A DNA stretch of 64,000 nt from Stutzerimonas kunmingensis (GTDB taxonomy: Bacteria > Pseudomonadota > Gammaproteobacteria > Pseudomonadales > Pseudomonadaceae). Positions 1 to 9,925 of the stretch are shown one piece after another; positions within the stretch are counted from its first letter, which is position 1; every line of letters starts with the position of its first letter. The DNA lies in NCBI RefSeq assembly GCF_014764705.1, contig NZ_JACXXG010000015.1, positions 29,570-93,569 on the forward strand, in the 5' to 3' direction. The notes beneath the pieces are model-generated. The model searched no databases. It was not told the DNA's origin and saw nothing but the letters and a program-made list of their open reading frames with translations. The position numbers and the translations under genes are program-made.

Positions 1-393
1 TTCCGGCCAGAGCCGTAGCGGGGTGCCCTGGGCGGGCCAAAGGCGCAGTTGGTCGATGTTGGAGACATCCCAGCGCTCGACGCGATTGAGCAGATCGAGG
101 AAGTGGTGCTCCTGCTCCATGATTTCCTCCGCGCACATCTTGCGTGTGCTGCCCAGGTTGCTGAAGCGGATCTGCTGGCCATCACGCTCGTAACTGCCGA
201 ACCAGTGGTTGCAGCCCGCGTTGCCGTACGCGCGGCCTTCGCTCAGCGTGAGCGAGACGGGCGTGCGGCCGATCACGGCTTCATCGCCGATCCATTCGGC
301 GATGTAGGTGACGTCGCGTTGCAGCTCGAGTTGCTCGGTGGCACAGCCTGTGAGTCCGAGGGCTGCGATGAGTGGCAGGATTCGTGAAGTCAT
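1..393 (-). CDS. META-domain (HslJ-like) lipoprotein, 3' end outside window
   Basis: Reading the minus strand from the ATG at 391-393 gives 131 codons with no stop before the window edge, so the C-terminus is missing. The N-terminus is a short lipoprotein signal with the lipobox LTGC at about residues 14-17, so the mature protein is probably lipidated and anchored in the outer membrane. The following residues, including GRAYGNAGCNHWFGSY and the later KMCAEE, match the META/HslJ fold, in which two cysteines are conserved. HslJ-type proteins are linked to envelope stress and novobiocin resistance in E. coli; the role here is not shown. Its start overlaps the stop of the upstream zinc-ribbon gene as ATGA (390-393), so the two are probably translationally coupled. 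Confidence 0.8.
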   Translation of the reverse strand, partial: MTSRILPLIAALGLTGCATEQLELQRDVTYIAEWIGDEAVIGRTPVSLTLSEGRAYGNAGCNHWFGSYERDGQQIRFSNLGSTRKMCAEEIMEQEHHFLDLLNRVERWDVSNIDQLRLWPAQGTPLRLWPE

Positions 394-830
394 GCCGGTT
401 GCTCCTTCTGGCAGCTGGGGCAGCGGTGCTGGTCGTTCTGACCGGACCAGCCCAGTTCGGTGATGCGCGCCTGGGCGGCGGGCTTGCGTGCGGCCTCGCC
501 GAGCTTGGCGTCCACGGCGAACTCGAAGTCCAGCTGTTTGCCGCAGCTGTCGCAGGCGACCTGCCAGTTGAGGATTTCCAGTTCGCGGAACACCGGTCCG
601 CTGGCCACGGCCATCCATTGCCCCGGTGGGTTGATCAGGTGGCGGACCTTCTCCACTGTCAGGCGCTGGGAAAGGTCGCGGCTACCCTTGAGCGTGACGA
701 TCAGTACATCGCCGCTGCGAATCGAGCCGCCATTGCCGGTTACCTGATAGCGGCCCGGCGCCAGCGCACGGCATTCGGTGAGGGTGTGGGCGGGGTTGAG
801 CAGGGTGTAGCGGAAATCGTGTTCGGCCAT
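390..830 (-). CDS. small zinc-ribbon-like conserved protein
   Basis: This is a 146-residue soluble protein; I chose the ATG at 828-830 because the longer reading frame upstream is low-complexity and lacks a good ribosome binding site. The N-terminal half (YTLLNPAHTLTECRALAPG and following) has a mixed alpha/beta look and no signal peptide. Two CxxC knuckles, CDSC near residue 93 and CPSC near residue 138, could together bind one zinc ion. I do not recognise a named family. It overlaps the following lipoprotein gene by ATGA, which suggests one transcript and linked expression. Confidence 0.7.
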   Translation of the reverse strand: MAEHDFRYTLLNPAHTLTECRALAPGRYQVTGNGGSIRSGDVLIVTLKGSRDLSQRLTVEKVRHLINPPGQWMAVASGPVFRELEILNWQVACDSCGKQLDFEFAVDAKLGEAARKPAAQARITELGWSGQNDQHRCPSCQKEQPA

Positions 831-926
831 GACTCGTGATCGACGGTGAGTTGTGCGCGCAATGCTAGCACGCGCCCCGGCGGCAGGCGTGCCGCCGGGA
901 CGAATCACGGTCGAGAAGCGAGCCGA

Positions 927-1733
927 TCACTGCGCCCGGGCGGTCGCCAACGTGCCAAAGGTGTCTTCGAAGAAGCGCTGCATATCACGCCAGGAACGTT
1001 CGTCCGCGGCTTTCTGATAGGCGACATCCAGGCCGTTCTTCTGGTGGGCGTCGGCGCCCGGATTGGTGAAACCGTGCTTGGCGCCGGGCAGGCTGACGAA
1101 CTGGTAGTCGGCACCGGCCTTGACCATCTCGACGTTCAGCGCGGCGATGTCGTCGGTGCTGATCATGCTGTCCTCGCTGCCATGTTCGACCAGCACACGC
1201 GCCTTGACGCTGCCGGGCGCGGCGCGGGTTTCGGTGGCCAGCGCGCCGTGGAAGCTGACCACGCCTTCCAGCGGCACACCCTGGCGCGCCATGTCCAGGA
1301 CCACCTTGCCGCCGAAGCAGTAGCCCACCGCGCCCAGTTTGGCGGTATCGGTCTGGGCCTGTTCCTTGAGCAGATCGAGGCCGGCATTGAAGCGGCCCTT
1401 GGCAGCATCGGCGTCCTTCAGCGCGGCCTGCATGAAGCTCATGGCATCTTTCGGGTGATCGGTGTTCTTGCCTTCGCCGTACATGTCGATGGCCAATGCG
1501 CTGTAGCCCAGCTCGGCGAGGTCGCGAGCGCGCTGCTTGGCATAGTCGTTCAGCCCCCACCATTCGTGTACCACGACGATGCCGGGGCGCTTGCCTTCGA
1601 TGGCGTCGTCATAGGCGTAGTAGCCGATCATCTCGGTGCCATCGGCAGCGGTGTAGGGGATTTCCTGCGTCTGAATCTCGGCATTCGCAGTGACGCTGGC
1701 AACCATGAGCAGGCCGAACAGGCAGTGGCGCAT
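927..1733 (-). CDS. secreted dienelactone hydrolase family protein
   Basis: This is a 268-residue alpha/beta hydrolase of the dienelactone hydrolase family. The start at 1731-1733 follows an AAGGAG ribosome binding site and gives a clean signal peptide (about residues 1-18, ending ANA), so the mature enzyme is probably periplasmic. The nucleophile motif GYCFGG carries cysteine, as in carboxymethylenebutenolidase; HEWWGL forms the oxyanion region, and the acid and histidine appear in EHGSEDS and AKHGF. Known relatives hydrolyse cyclic lactones or esters, but there is no aromatic-degradation cluster here, so the substrate is unknown. A second member of the same fold lies at 50.9-51.8 kb. Confidence 0.85.
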   Translation of the reverse strand: MRHCLFGLLMVASVTANAEIQTQEIPYTAADGTEMIGYYAYDDAIEGKRPGIVVVHEWWGLNDYAKQRARDLAELGYSALAIDMYGEGKNTDHPKDAMSFMQAALKDADAAKGRFNAGLDLLKEQAQTDTAKLGAVGYCFGGKVVLDMARQGVPLEGVVSFHGALATETRAAPGSVKARVLVEHGSEDSMISTDDIAALNVEMVKAGADYQFVSLPGAKHGFTNPGADAHQKNGLDVAYQKAADERSWRDMQRFFEDTFGTLATARAQ

Positions 1734-1847
1734 CGTGGGATCTCCTTGGTGATCGTTATGTTGGCGAAGGGGGTTCGAAGAAGGATAGCGGTTCTTCGAC
1801 TGCACGCGCAGCGCCCGGGTTCGGCTGCGCGATGGACACGTATAAGA

Positions 1848-1881
1848 CGAAAAAGCCCTGCCGGTTGGCAGGGCTTTTTCG
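1848..1881 (-). terminator. rho-independent terminator of the liv operon
   Basis: A perfect 15-bp stem, 1848-1862 paired with 1867-1881, closes a GGTT loop (AACC when read on the minus strand). The stem is flanked by A and T runs on the two sides, so it can act in both directions. It lies directly after the livF stop and before the hydrolase gene start, so it separates two transcripts on the same strand. Confidence 0.9.
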
Positions 1882-1899
1882 TTGAGCGTGGTGGCGGCG

Positions 1900-2601
1900 T
1901 CAGCCGCCCAGGTAGGCGTCGCGCACTTTCGGATCGGTCAGCAGGTCCTCGCCGCTGCCCTGCATGACGATATGCCCGTTCTCCAGCACGTAACCGCGGT
2001 CGGCCAGCTTGAGCGCCTGGTTGGCGTTCTGCTCGACCAGAAACACCGTCACCCCATCCTCACGCAGCTGTTCGATGATCTCGAAAATCTGCTGGATGAT
2101 GATCGGCGCCAAGCCCAGCGATGGCTCGTCGAGTAGCAGCAGCTTGGGTTTGCTCATCAGCGCGCGGGCGATGGCGAGCATCTGCTGTTCACCGCCGGAC
2201 ATGGTGCCACCGCGTTGCTGGTAGCGCTCCTTGAGCCGCGGGAACAGGCCGAGCACCTTGTCCAGTTGCTCCTGGAAGTCCGTCTTGCCGGTGAAAAAGC
2301 CGCCCATGGAGAGGTTTTCCTCAACCGTCAGGCGGGCGAAGATCCGCCGGCCTTCGGGCACCACGGCGATGGCCTTGCGCATGATGTCGCAGGTTTGCTG
2401 GCCGACCAGTTCCTCGCCCTGGAAGCGGATGCTGCCACTGGCCGCCTGCGGCGAGCCGCACAGGGTCATCAGCAGGGTCGACTTGCCGGCACCGTTGGCG
2501 CCGATCAGGGTGACGATCTCGCCCTGTTCGACCTGCACGTTGATGTCGTGCAGGGCCTGGATCTTGCCGTAGAAGGTCGAGACGTTTTCGAAAGTCAGCA
2601 T
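1900..2601 (-). CDS. livF: branched-chain amino acid ABC transporter, ATPase LivF
   Basis: The 233-residue protein has the usual LivF length. Walker A is GANGAGKSTL (about residues 33-42), the ABC signature is MSGGEQQ, and Walker B is LLLDEPSLGLAP, a string typical of LivF/BraG. It pairs with LivG as the second cytoplasmic nucleotide-binding subunit and powers uptake of leucine, isoleucine and valine through LivHM. It is the last gene of livJ-livHMGF, 2 bp after the livG stop, and is followed at once by a strong terminator. In Pseudomonas these genes are also called braC-braG. Confidence 0.95.
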   Translation of the reverse strand: MLTFENVSTFYGKIQALHDINVQVEQGEIVTLIGANGAGKSTLLMTLCGSPQAASGSIRFQGEELVGQQTCDIMRKAIAVVPEGRRIFARLTVEENLSMGGFFTGKTDFQEQLDKVLGLFPRLKERYQQRGGTMSGGEQQMLAIARALMSKPKLLLLDEPSLGLAPIIIQQIFEIIEQLREDGVTVFLVEQNANQALKLADRGYVLENGHIVMQGSGEDLLTDPKVRDAYLGG

Positions 2602-2603
2602 GC

Positions 2604-3371
2604 TTACGCCTCCCCCAGATAGGCTTTGATCACGTCCGGATTGTTACGGACTTGCTCGGGTGAACCATTGGCCAGCGGGGTGCCCTGATTGATCACGTAG
2701 ATGTGGTCGGAAATGCTCATGACCAGCTTCATGTCGTGCTCGATCAGCAGCACGGTGACCCCGTGTTTGTCGCGCAGCATGGCGATCAGGGCCTTGAGGT
2801 CCTCGGTTTCTCTGGGGTTCAGGCCGGCCGCCGGCTCGTCGAGCATGAGGATGCGCGGGCGCGTCATCATGCAGCGGGCGATTTCCAGACGGCGCTGCTG
2901 ACCGTAGGCGAGGGTGCCCGCCGGTCGATTGGCGACATCGGTCAGATTGACCTGTTCCAGCCAGTGAGCAGCGAAGTCCATCGCCTCGCGCTCGCTCTTG
3001 CGAAACGCCGGCGTCTTGAACAAGCCGGCAAGGAAGCCGGTGTTCAGGTGACGGTGCTGGGCCACCAACAGGTTTTCCACGGCCGTCATGTCCTTGAACA
3101 GGCGGACGTTCTGGAACGTGCGCACCACGCCCTGACGAGCGATCTTGTGGCCAGGCAGGCCGTGGATCGGCGTGCCGTCGAGGAGGATTTCCCCCGCGGT
3201 CGGCTGATAGAAGCCGGTCAGGCAGTTGAACACCGTGGTCTTGCCGGCGCCGTTGGGGCCGATCATCGAAACCACTTGCTTGTCATGTACCGTCAGCCCC
3301 ACCTCGTTGACCGCCAGCAGGCCGCCAAAACGCATCATCAGGCCGCGTACTTCTAGAATCGGGCGGCTCAT
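2604..3371 (-). CDS. livG: branched-chain amino acid ABC transporter, ATPase LivG
   Basis: The 255-residue ATPase has Walker [10 protein letters not shown] (about residues 37-45), the LivG-type signature [14 protein letters not shown] and Walker [14 protein letters not shown]. The long insertion between Q-loop and signature ([18 protein letters not shown]) distinguishes LivG from LivF. It forms the cytoplasmic ATPase pair with LivF. The start overlaps the livM stop as ATGA (3368-3371), so translation is probably coupled. Confidence 0.95.
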   Translation of the reverse strand: MSRPILEVRGLMMRFGGLLAVNEVGLTVHDKQVVSMIGPNGAGKTTVFNCLTGFYQPTAGEILLDGTPIHGLPGHKIARQGVVRTFQNVRLFKDMTAVENLLVAQHRHLNTGFLAGLFKTPAFRKSEREAMDFAAHWLEQVNLTDVANRPAGTLAYGQQRRLEIARCMMTRPRILMLDEPAAGLNPRETEDLKALIAMLRDKHGVTVLLIEHDMKLVMSISDHIYVINQGTPLANGSPEQVRNNPDVIKAYLGEA

Positions 3372-4620
3372 TGCTTCAGCTCCAGGTGTGGGCGTTGCAT
3401 CGGCAGCAGGCCTTGCGGACGCCAGATCATCATCAGCACCATCAGGGCGCCGAACATCAACATGCGGTATTCGCTGAATTCGCGCATCAGCTCAGGCAGC
3501 AGGATCATCACGATGGCGGCGAGGATCACGCCGAGCTGTGAGCCCATGCCACCCAGCACGACGATGGCGAGGATGATCGCCGACTCGATGAAGGTGAACG
3601 ACTCCGGCGATACCAACCCCTGGCGTGCGGCGAAGAAGCTGCCGGCGAAACCGGCAAAGGTTGCACCGAGGGTGAAGGCCGAGAGCTTGATCACGGTGGG
3701 GTTCATGCCCAGCGCGCGGCAGGCGATCTCGTCTTCGCGCAAGGCTTCCCAGGCGCGGCCGATCGGCATGCGCAGCAGGCGGTTGATCACGAACAATGTC
3801 AGCAGCACCAGCAGCAAGGCGATCAGGTAGAGGAAGATCACCTTGTTCACCGAGTTATAGGCCACGCCGAAATACTCGTGGAACGTCTGCATGCCCTCGG
3901 CTGCGCGGCGGTCGAAGGACAGGCCGAACAGGGTCGGTTTGTCTATGCCGCTGATGCCGTTCGGGCCGCCGGTGAGGTCGGTCATGTTGCGCAGCAGGAT
4001 GCGGATGATCTCGCCGAAGCCGAGAGTCACGATGGCCAGATAGTCACCGCGCAGGCGCAACACCGGGAAGCCCAGCAGGAAGCCGAACAGCGCCGCCATC
4101 GCGCCGGCGATGGGCAGTGCAGTCCAGAACCCGACCCCGTAATAGTGCGAGAGCAGCGCGTAGGTGTAGGCACCGACGGCGTAGAAACCGACGTAACCCA
4201 GGTCGAGCAGGCCGGCCAGGCCGACGACGATGTTCAGGCCGAGGCCGAGCATCACGTAGATCAGGATCAGCGTGGCGATGTCCACCGCGCCACGTGAGCC
4301 ATAGAACGGCCACGCCAGCGCGACGAGGATCAGAGCGATGATGATCCAGCGTTGGGTCGAGGGCAGGGTAAGGAAGCTGCCTGCACCTGCGGGTACGCTC
4401 GGCAGGCTCGGGCTGGCGGCCCAGCCGGCGGCCAGGTGAGTACGGAACAGTTGCCAGACGAACATGGCTACCGCGCAGGCAGCAATGATCCAGAACGTAC
4501 CGGCTTCGGCGCCATGCACTTCGACGCGAATGCCGACGGTGGTGAGCTTCAGGCCGAATACCGGTACCGCAACGGCGATGACCAGCAGGGCGCTGAAGAA
4601 GGCTGTACGGAGATTGCCGG

Positions 4621-4624
<4 letters not shown>
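3368..4624 (-). CDS. livM: branched-chain amino acid ABC transporter, permease LivM
   Basis: This is a 418-residue integral membrane protein of the LivM/BraE family. An N-terminal extension of about 100 residues with two hydrophobic segments precedes the permease core, as is usual for Pseudomonas and E. coli LivM. The core carries [25 protein letters not shown] and the cytoplasmic coupling segment [20 protein letters not shown], the EAA-like loop that contacts the ATPases. It forms the membrane channel together with LivH and overlaps livH by ATGA (4621-4624). Confidence 0.95.
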
Positions 4625-5544
<920 letters not shown>

Positions 5545-5756
5545 CACTGCTCTCCCGAAGTCCCTGCAATTGCGTTTCGGTCTGCTGCGCTGCCCACGTC
5601 GAACGCACCGCACACCCTGGCGCGGCGCCACTGCGGTACGGTGCTGTGCGGATCACGCACTGCATCGGTTCGAGGTGGGCCTGCTGTTCAGGCCGCTCGT
5701 TGAATTACAGGTACGGCAGGGCGACCCGGGTGCTTTTGGCTGGGCCGCCTGCTTAA

Positions 5757-5784
5757 AACAAAGCCCACAAGCAAGTGTGGGCTT
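5757..5784 (-). terminator. attenuator-like terminator between livJ and livH
   Basis: On the minus strand a 9-bp perfect stem (5776-5784 with 5761-5769, loop of 6) is followed by TTTGTTTT, giving a rho-independent terminator 18 bp after the livJ stop. Because livHMGF lie downstream on the same strand, partial readthrough would give much more binding protein than transporter. This arrangement is common in periplasmic binding protein operons. Confidence 0.8.
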
Positions 5785-5801
5785 CGTCAGGCTGATGGAA
5801 T

Positions 5802-6920
5802 TTACTTGGCTTCGGTCTTGGTGCCGTCCTGGTGCCATTCGTAGACGACAAAGTTGAAGTCCTTCAGGTCGCCCTTCTCGTCGAAGGAGAGCATGCCGGT
5901 CGGAGTGTCGAAGGTATTGCTGCGCAGCGCCTCGGCCACCTTGGCGGTGTCGGTGCTGCCGGCTTTCTCGATACCTTCGGCAATGACCTGCACGGCGGCG
6001 TAGGCGGGGAATACGAACGGGCCGCTCGGGTCCTGCTTCTTGGCCTTGAAGCCGTCTACCAGTTCCTTGTTGCGCGGGTCCTGATCGAACGACTTCGGCA
6101 GCGTCACGTACATGCCTTCGGAAGCCGGGCCAGCGATGGCGGAGATTTCCGAGTTGCCGACGCCTTCCGGACCCATGAAGCGCACGTTCAGGCCTTTTTC
6201 CTTGGACTGACGCAGCAGCAGACCCAGTTCCGGGTGGTAGCCGCCGTAATAGACGAAGTCGACGCCTTCACGCTTGAGCTTGGCGATCAGCGAGGAGAAG
6301 TCCTTGTCGCCGGCATTGATGCCTTCGAACAGGCCGACCTTGATGTTCTTGCTTTCCAGGGTCTGCTTGACGGCAGTGGCGATGCCTTCACCGTACTGCT
6401 GCTTGTCATGGATGACGGCGACGTTCTTCGGCTTGACGTGGTCGGCAATGAAGTTGCCGGCGGTCGGGCCCTGCAGGCTGTCGAGGCCGATGGTGCGGAA
6501 GATCAGCTCGTAACCGCGGGAGGTGATGTCTGGGCTGGTGGAAGCCGCGGTGATCATCAGGATGCCTTCGTCCTCATAGATGTCGGACGCCGGCTGAGTG
6601 GAGCTGGAGCAGAGGTGGCCGACAACGAACTGCACTTCGTCATTGACGATCTTGTTGGCCACCGCCACGGCCTGCTTCGGATCGCAGGCGTCGTCGTAGC
6701 GCACGCCTTCCAGTTGCTGGCCGTTCACCCCGCCGGCCTTGTTGATCTGCTCGATGGCCATTTCGGCCCCGATGAACTGCATGTCCCCGTACTGCGCCAC
6801 CGGCCCGGTTACCGGCCCTGCCAATCCGATGCGGATCGTGTCGGCGGCCAGGGTGTAGCTGGCTGCGCCGGTCAGTGCCATTGCCAGAAAAATTTTCGAA
6901 AGACGCTGGTTGGTCTTCAT
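5802..6920 (-). CDS. livJ: branched-chain amino acid binding protein LivJ/BraC
   Basis: This is a 372-residue periplasmic binding protein with a signal peptide (about residues 1-25, ending TLAA). The mature start DTIRIGLAGPVTGPVAQYGDMQ and the motif AIEQINKAGGVNGQQLEGV are typical of LivJ/BraC, which binds leucine, isoleucine, valine and often alanine. It heads the liv operon and is read from a divergent promoter region shared with the DUF2288 gene. The ribosome binding site GGAG lies 5-6 nt before the ATG, and an AACAATAA motif sits about 20 nt upstream of the start, a possible Hfq/Crc target. Confidence 0.95.
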   Translation of the reverse strand: MKTNQRLSKIFLAMALTGAASYTLAADTIRIGLAGPVTGPVAQYGDMQFIGAEMAIEQINKAGGVNGQQLEGVRYDDACDPKQAVAVANKIVNDEVQFVVGHLCSSSTQPASDIYEDEGILMITAASTSPDITSRGYELIFRTIGLDSLQGPTAGNFIADHVKPKNVAVIHDKQQYGEGIATAVKQTLESKNIKVGLFEGINAGDKDFSSLIAKLKREGVDFVYYGGYHPELGLLLRQSKEKGLNVRFMGPEGVGNSEISAIAGPASEGMYVTLPKSFDQDPRNKELVDGFKAKKQDPSGPFVFPAYAAVQVIAEGIEKAGSTDTAKVAEALRSNTFDTPTGMLSFDEKGDLKDFNFVVYEWHQDGTKTEAK

Positions 6921-6939
6921 AAGTGCTCCACTTGCATCG

Positions 6940-6947
6940 TTATTGTT
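6940..6947 (-). promoter_or_regulatory. possible Hfq/Crc CA motif in the livJ leader
   Basis: On the minus strand the leader reads AACAATAA, fitting the AAnAAnAA catabolite-activity motif that Hfq with Crc binds in Pseudomonas mRNAs. It lies about 20 nt before the livJ ATG, just upstream of the GGAG ribosome binding site. The match is exact but the motif is short. Confidence 0.4.
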
Positions 6948-7119
6948 TGAATCCTGCGGGCCGGAGTGCCGTTAAGAGGCGAACATCCCGAAACGCTCCG
7001 GCAACTGTACCGGCACAGTGTAGAAGTGTCTCCTCCGTTTGCACAGCCGGCAGATTCAACCGTTTGATGGGAATCGGGGCGCGGGTATCATTGCGCCCTT
7101 TTCGTATCTGGTGAGTCCC

Positions 7120-7437
7120 ATGGCCGACGACGCAAGCACTCTTTATGCCAAGCTGTTGGGCGAAACCGCAGCGATTACCTGGGAAGAACTGCAGCCGTTC
7201 TTCGCTCGCGGAGCGCTGCTGCAGGTGGCTGGCGATGCTGATCTGGTCGAGGTGGCGCTGGCCGTCGCCGAGGACGATCAGACCAAGGTAGCGGCGTGGC
7301 TCCACGGCGGACAGCTGTCGAAGATGCAGCCCGAGCAGGCGCAGGACTGGCTGGAGCGTGACCCCGACCTCTGGGCCGTCGTGGTCGCACCCTGGGTGCT
7401 GGTGCAGGAGCGCGTCGGCAAACCTGCATTGCACTGA
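7120..7437 (+). CDS. DUF2288 family protein
   Basis: This is a 105-residue acidic cytoplasmic protein, read divergently from livJ. The start at 7120 gives MADDASTLYAKLLGETAAITWEELQ; the longer frame upstream is not protein-like. The sequence ITWEELQPFFARGALLQV ... DLVEVALAVAEDD matches the short DUF2288 family found in Pseudomonas and cyanobacteria, whose function is unknown. It converges on the phn-like transporter genes with 23 bp between stops. Confidence 0.8.
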   Translation: MADDASTLYAKLLGETAAITWEELQPFFARGALLQVAGDADLVEVALAVAEDDQTKVAAWLHGGQLSKMQPEQAQDWLERDPDLWAVVVAPWVLVQERVGKPALH

Positions 7438-7460
7438 AATGGGGCGAGCTCAGGTTTAAG

Positions 7461-8228
7461 TCAGCCTCGCACCCAGCGCTGCCTGGCCCAGGCACTCAGG
7501 CTGTCGACCGCCAGTACCATCGCCAGCATGGCCAGGATCACCGTCGAGGCTTGGGCTTCCTGGAACAGGCTCAGGCTCATGTAGAGCATCTGGCCCAGGC
7601 CGCCGGCGCCAACGAAGCCGAGCACGCTGGCCATGCGAATATTGTTTTCCCAGCGGTACAGCGTGTAGGCCACCAGTTGCGGCCAGAGCGAGGGCAGCGT
7701 GCCGTAGCAGAATGCCGCGATGCGTCCGCTACCGGCCAGGCGAAGGGCGTCGGCGGGCTGCGGCGGGGTATTTTCCAGCGCTTCGGCGAACAGGCGCCCC
7801 AGCACGCCAGCCGTGTGCAGCGCCAGCGCCAGGGTGCCGGCGTTCGGCCCGAGCCCCGCTGCCAGCACCATCAGCGCGGCCCAAACCAATTCCGGAATCG
7901 CCCGTAGCGCATTGAGCAGCAGGCGCGATGCTGCCTGCGCCAGCAGACCGAAACGGCCAGCCGCGGGGAGTGCCAGCAACAAGCCGAACAGGGCTGCGAG
8001 CAATGTGCCGACGGCCGACATCGCCAGTGTTTCTAGCGTGCCGCGAGCGATCGCCTGCAGATGCGCGGGCGACAGGTCCGGCGCCATGAATCCCGAAGCG
8101 TAGGTGGCCATCTGCGCAAGGCCGTCTCGGCTGAGCAGCGCGGCGCTTTCCAGCTGCAGGAAGGCAAAGGCGGCCACCACGGCCGCGACGAGCCCGGTCG
8201 GAATCAGCAGGCGCAACAGCAGACTCAT
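7461..8228 (-). CDS. PhnE-type ABC transporter permease, second subunit
   Basis: This is a 255-residue membrane protein with about six hydrophobic segments. It has the BPD_transp_1 fold and a PhnE-like coupling loop (LLNALRAIPELVWAALMVL; later VLGFVGAGGLGQMLYMSLSLF). It is the last of four genes in a PhnD-PhnC-PhnE-PhnE arrangement and overlaps the first permease gene as ATGA (8225-8228). Two different permease subunits probably form a heterodimer. Members of this family move phosphonates, phosphite or related oxyanions. Confidence 0.85.
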   Translation of the reverse strand: MSLLLRLLIPTGLVAAVVAAFAFLQLESAALLSRDGLAQMATYASGFMAPDLSPAHLQAIARGTLETLAMSAVGTLLAALFGLLLALPAAGRFGLLAQAASRLLLNALRAIPELVWAALMVLAAGLGPNAGTLALALHTAGVLGRLFAEALENTPPQPADALRLAGSGRIAAFCYGTLPSLWPQLVAYTLYRWENNIRMASVLGFVGAGGLGQMLYMSLSLFQEAQASTVILAMLAMVLAVDSLSAWARQRWVRG

Positions 8229-9058
8229 GCGAATCTCCAGCGCAGCATTCGGCTCAGCAGGTCGGCCAGCAGCACCAGCGCGAGGAACGTCAGCAACATG
8301 CTGGCGACTTCACCGCCGGCGAACATGCGCATCGACAGGTCCATCTGCTGGCCGAGCCCACCGGCGCCGACGAAACCCATCACCACCGAGGCGCGGATCG
8401 CGCATTCCCAGCGGTAGACGCTGTACGACAGCATCTCGCCCGTGGCCTGCGGCAGCACGCCGTAGAGGAAGGCCTGCAGCCGCGAGGCGCCGGCACCGAG
8501 CAGTGCGCGGGCGGGTAGCGGGTCGACCGACTCGAAGATCTCCGCGTAGACCTTGCCGAGCATGCCGGCGTAGGTGATGGCGATGGCCAGTACGCCGGCG
8601 GTCGGCCCCAGGCCTACGGCGCGGACGAACAACAGCGCCCAGACGATCTCCGGGATGCTGCGCAGCACGATCAGCAGTCCCCGTACCGGCCAGCGCAGCG
8701 CTTGCGCCCACCAGGCCGGGCGCCCACCACGGCTGAGCGCCGAGAGCGACAGCGCGCGGGTGGCAAGCAGGGCGCAGGGGAAGGCGACAGCCAGGGCCAG
8801 GGTCATGCCGGCAGTGGCGATCGCCAGGGTCTCCAATGTCGCCTGCCAGAGCAGGCCGAGGAATTCGCCACTGTGCTCCGGTGGCCAGAACGCTGAGAGA
8901 AACGTGCCCATGGTGTCGGCATTGCTGCCGTCGAACAGCACACCCAGGTCCAGCTCGCTCAGACTTACCCCTGGCCACAGCAGCGCCACGGCCAGCAGGG
9001 TCAACATCAGGCGTGGCGCGGCGGCAGGATCGTGTCGGACAGTTGCGGGGTTCAGCAT
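8225..9058 (-). CDS. PhnE-type ABC transporter permease, first subunit
   Basis: This is a 277-residue inner membrane permease. The central part carries the PhnE-like stretch RGLLIVLRSIPEIVWALLFVRAVGLGP and the later VVMGFVGAGGLGQQMDLSMRMF, nearly the same pattern as its neighbour, so the pair probably arose by duplication. The start overlaps the ATPase gene by 7 bp and the stop overlaps the next permease by ATGA. The tight packing indicates one operon. Confidence 0.85.
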   Translation of the reverse strand: MLNPATVRHDPAAAPRLMLTLLAVALLWPGVSLSELDLGVLFDGSNADTMGTFLSAFWPPEHSGEFLGLLWQATLETLAIATAGMTLALAVAFPCALLATRALSLSALSRGGRPAWWAQALRWPVRGLLIVLRSIPEIVWALLFVRAVGLGPTAGVLAIAITYAGMLGKVYAEIFESVDPLPARALLGAGASRLQAFLYGVLPQATGEMLSYSVYRWECAIRASVVMGFVGAGGLGQQMDLSMRMFAGGEVASMLLTFLALVLLADLLSRMLRWRFA

Positions 9059-9906
9059 CGCGGAATGTTCAGTGGCGGGGTCGCTGCAGCAGGTGGCGAC
9101 GGGGCATGCTGAAGCTGCTCATTGGCATACAGCGCCGCCAGCTCGTCGGGGCCGATTTCGCCGGCAGGCTTGTCGAACAGGATGCGGCCGTCACGCACGC
9201 CGACGATTCGCGGAAAGTGTTCCAGTGCCAGCTCCACCGCGTGCAGGCTAGCCAGCAGCGTGGCGTTGCGACGTTGCGCCTCGCGGTTGAGCACGCCCAG
9301 CGTGTGACTGGCGAGCACCGGGTCCATGGCTGAGACGGGTTCGTCGGCGAGGATCAGCTCCGGCGCCTGGTAAAGCATGCGGGCGATTCCGACCCGCTGC
9401 AGCTGGCCGCCGGATAGCTGATCGCAGCGCATGTACAGCTTGTCGGCAAGGTCGAGCCGCCCGAGCGCCTCGGCAGCGCCCTGGCGGTCCAGGGGATAAA
9501 GCAGGCTGAGCAGGCTTTTGGGTAGCGACCAGTTGCCGAGACGCCCCGCCAGTACCGCCGTCACCACCCGCTGTCGCGGTGGTAGCGGCGGCGCCTGGTG
9601 GATCAGGCCGATCTGGCTGCGCAGGCGTTGGCGAGCTCCCGCCGAGAGCGTCCAGGGGCGCTTGCCGAGCAGCTCGAGATCGCCCTGATCTGGCTTGAGC
9701 GACGTGGCTAGCAGACGCAGCAGCGTGGTCTTGCCAGCCCCGGACGGGCCAATGATGGCGACCCGTTCACCCTGCGCAACCTGCAGGTCGAGCCCGCACA
9801 GTGCGATCTGGCCGCCAGCGTGGGTGTGGCCCACGCCGGCCAGCTTCAGCGCCGGCTCAGGCTGTGCAGCGAGGCCTGGCGCCGGCGGTGTCTGCAATGT
9901 GCTCAT
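9052..9906 (-). CDS. PhnC-type ABC transporter ATPase
   Basis: This is a 284-residue ATPase with Walker A GPSGAGKTTLL (about residues 58-68), signature LSGGQLQRVGIARML, Walker B ELILADEPVSAMDP and H-loop region LLASLHAVELALEHF. The SMDP/HAVE pattern in this region is typical of PhnC rather than of general amino acid ATPases. A proline- and alanine-rich tail of about 25 residues follows the domain. It energises the two PhnE-like permeases. Confidence 0.85.
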   Translation of the reverse strand: MSTLQTPPAPGLAAQPEPALKLAGVGHTHAGGQIALCGLDLQVAQGERVAIIGPSGAGKTTLLRLLATSLKPDQGDLELLGKRPWTLSAGARQRLRSQIGLIHQAPPLPPRQRVVTAVLAGRLGNWSLPKSLLSLLYPLDRQGAAEALGRLDLADKLYMRCDQLSGGQLQRVGIARMLYQAPELILADEPVSAMDPVLASHTLGVLNREAQRRNATLLASLHAVELALEHFPRIVGVRDGRILFDKPAGEIGPDELAALYANEQLQHAPSPPAAATPPLNIPRC

Positions 9907-9925
9907 TGCTGATGCTTACGTGCCA

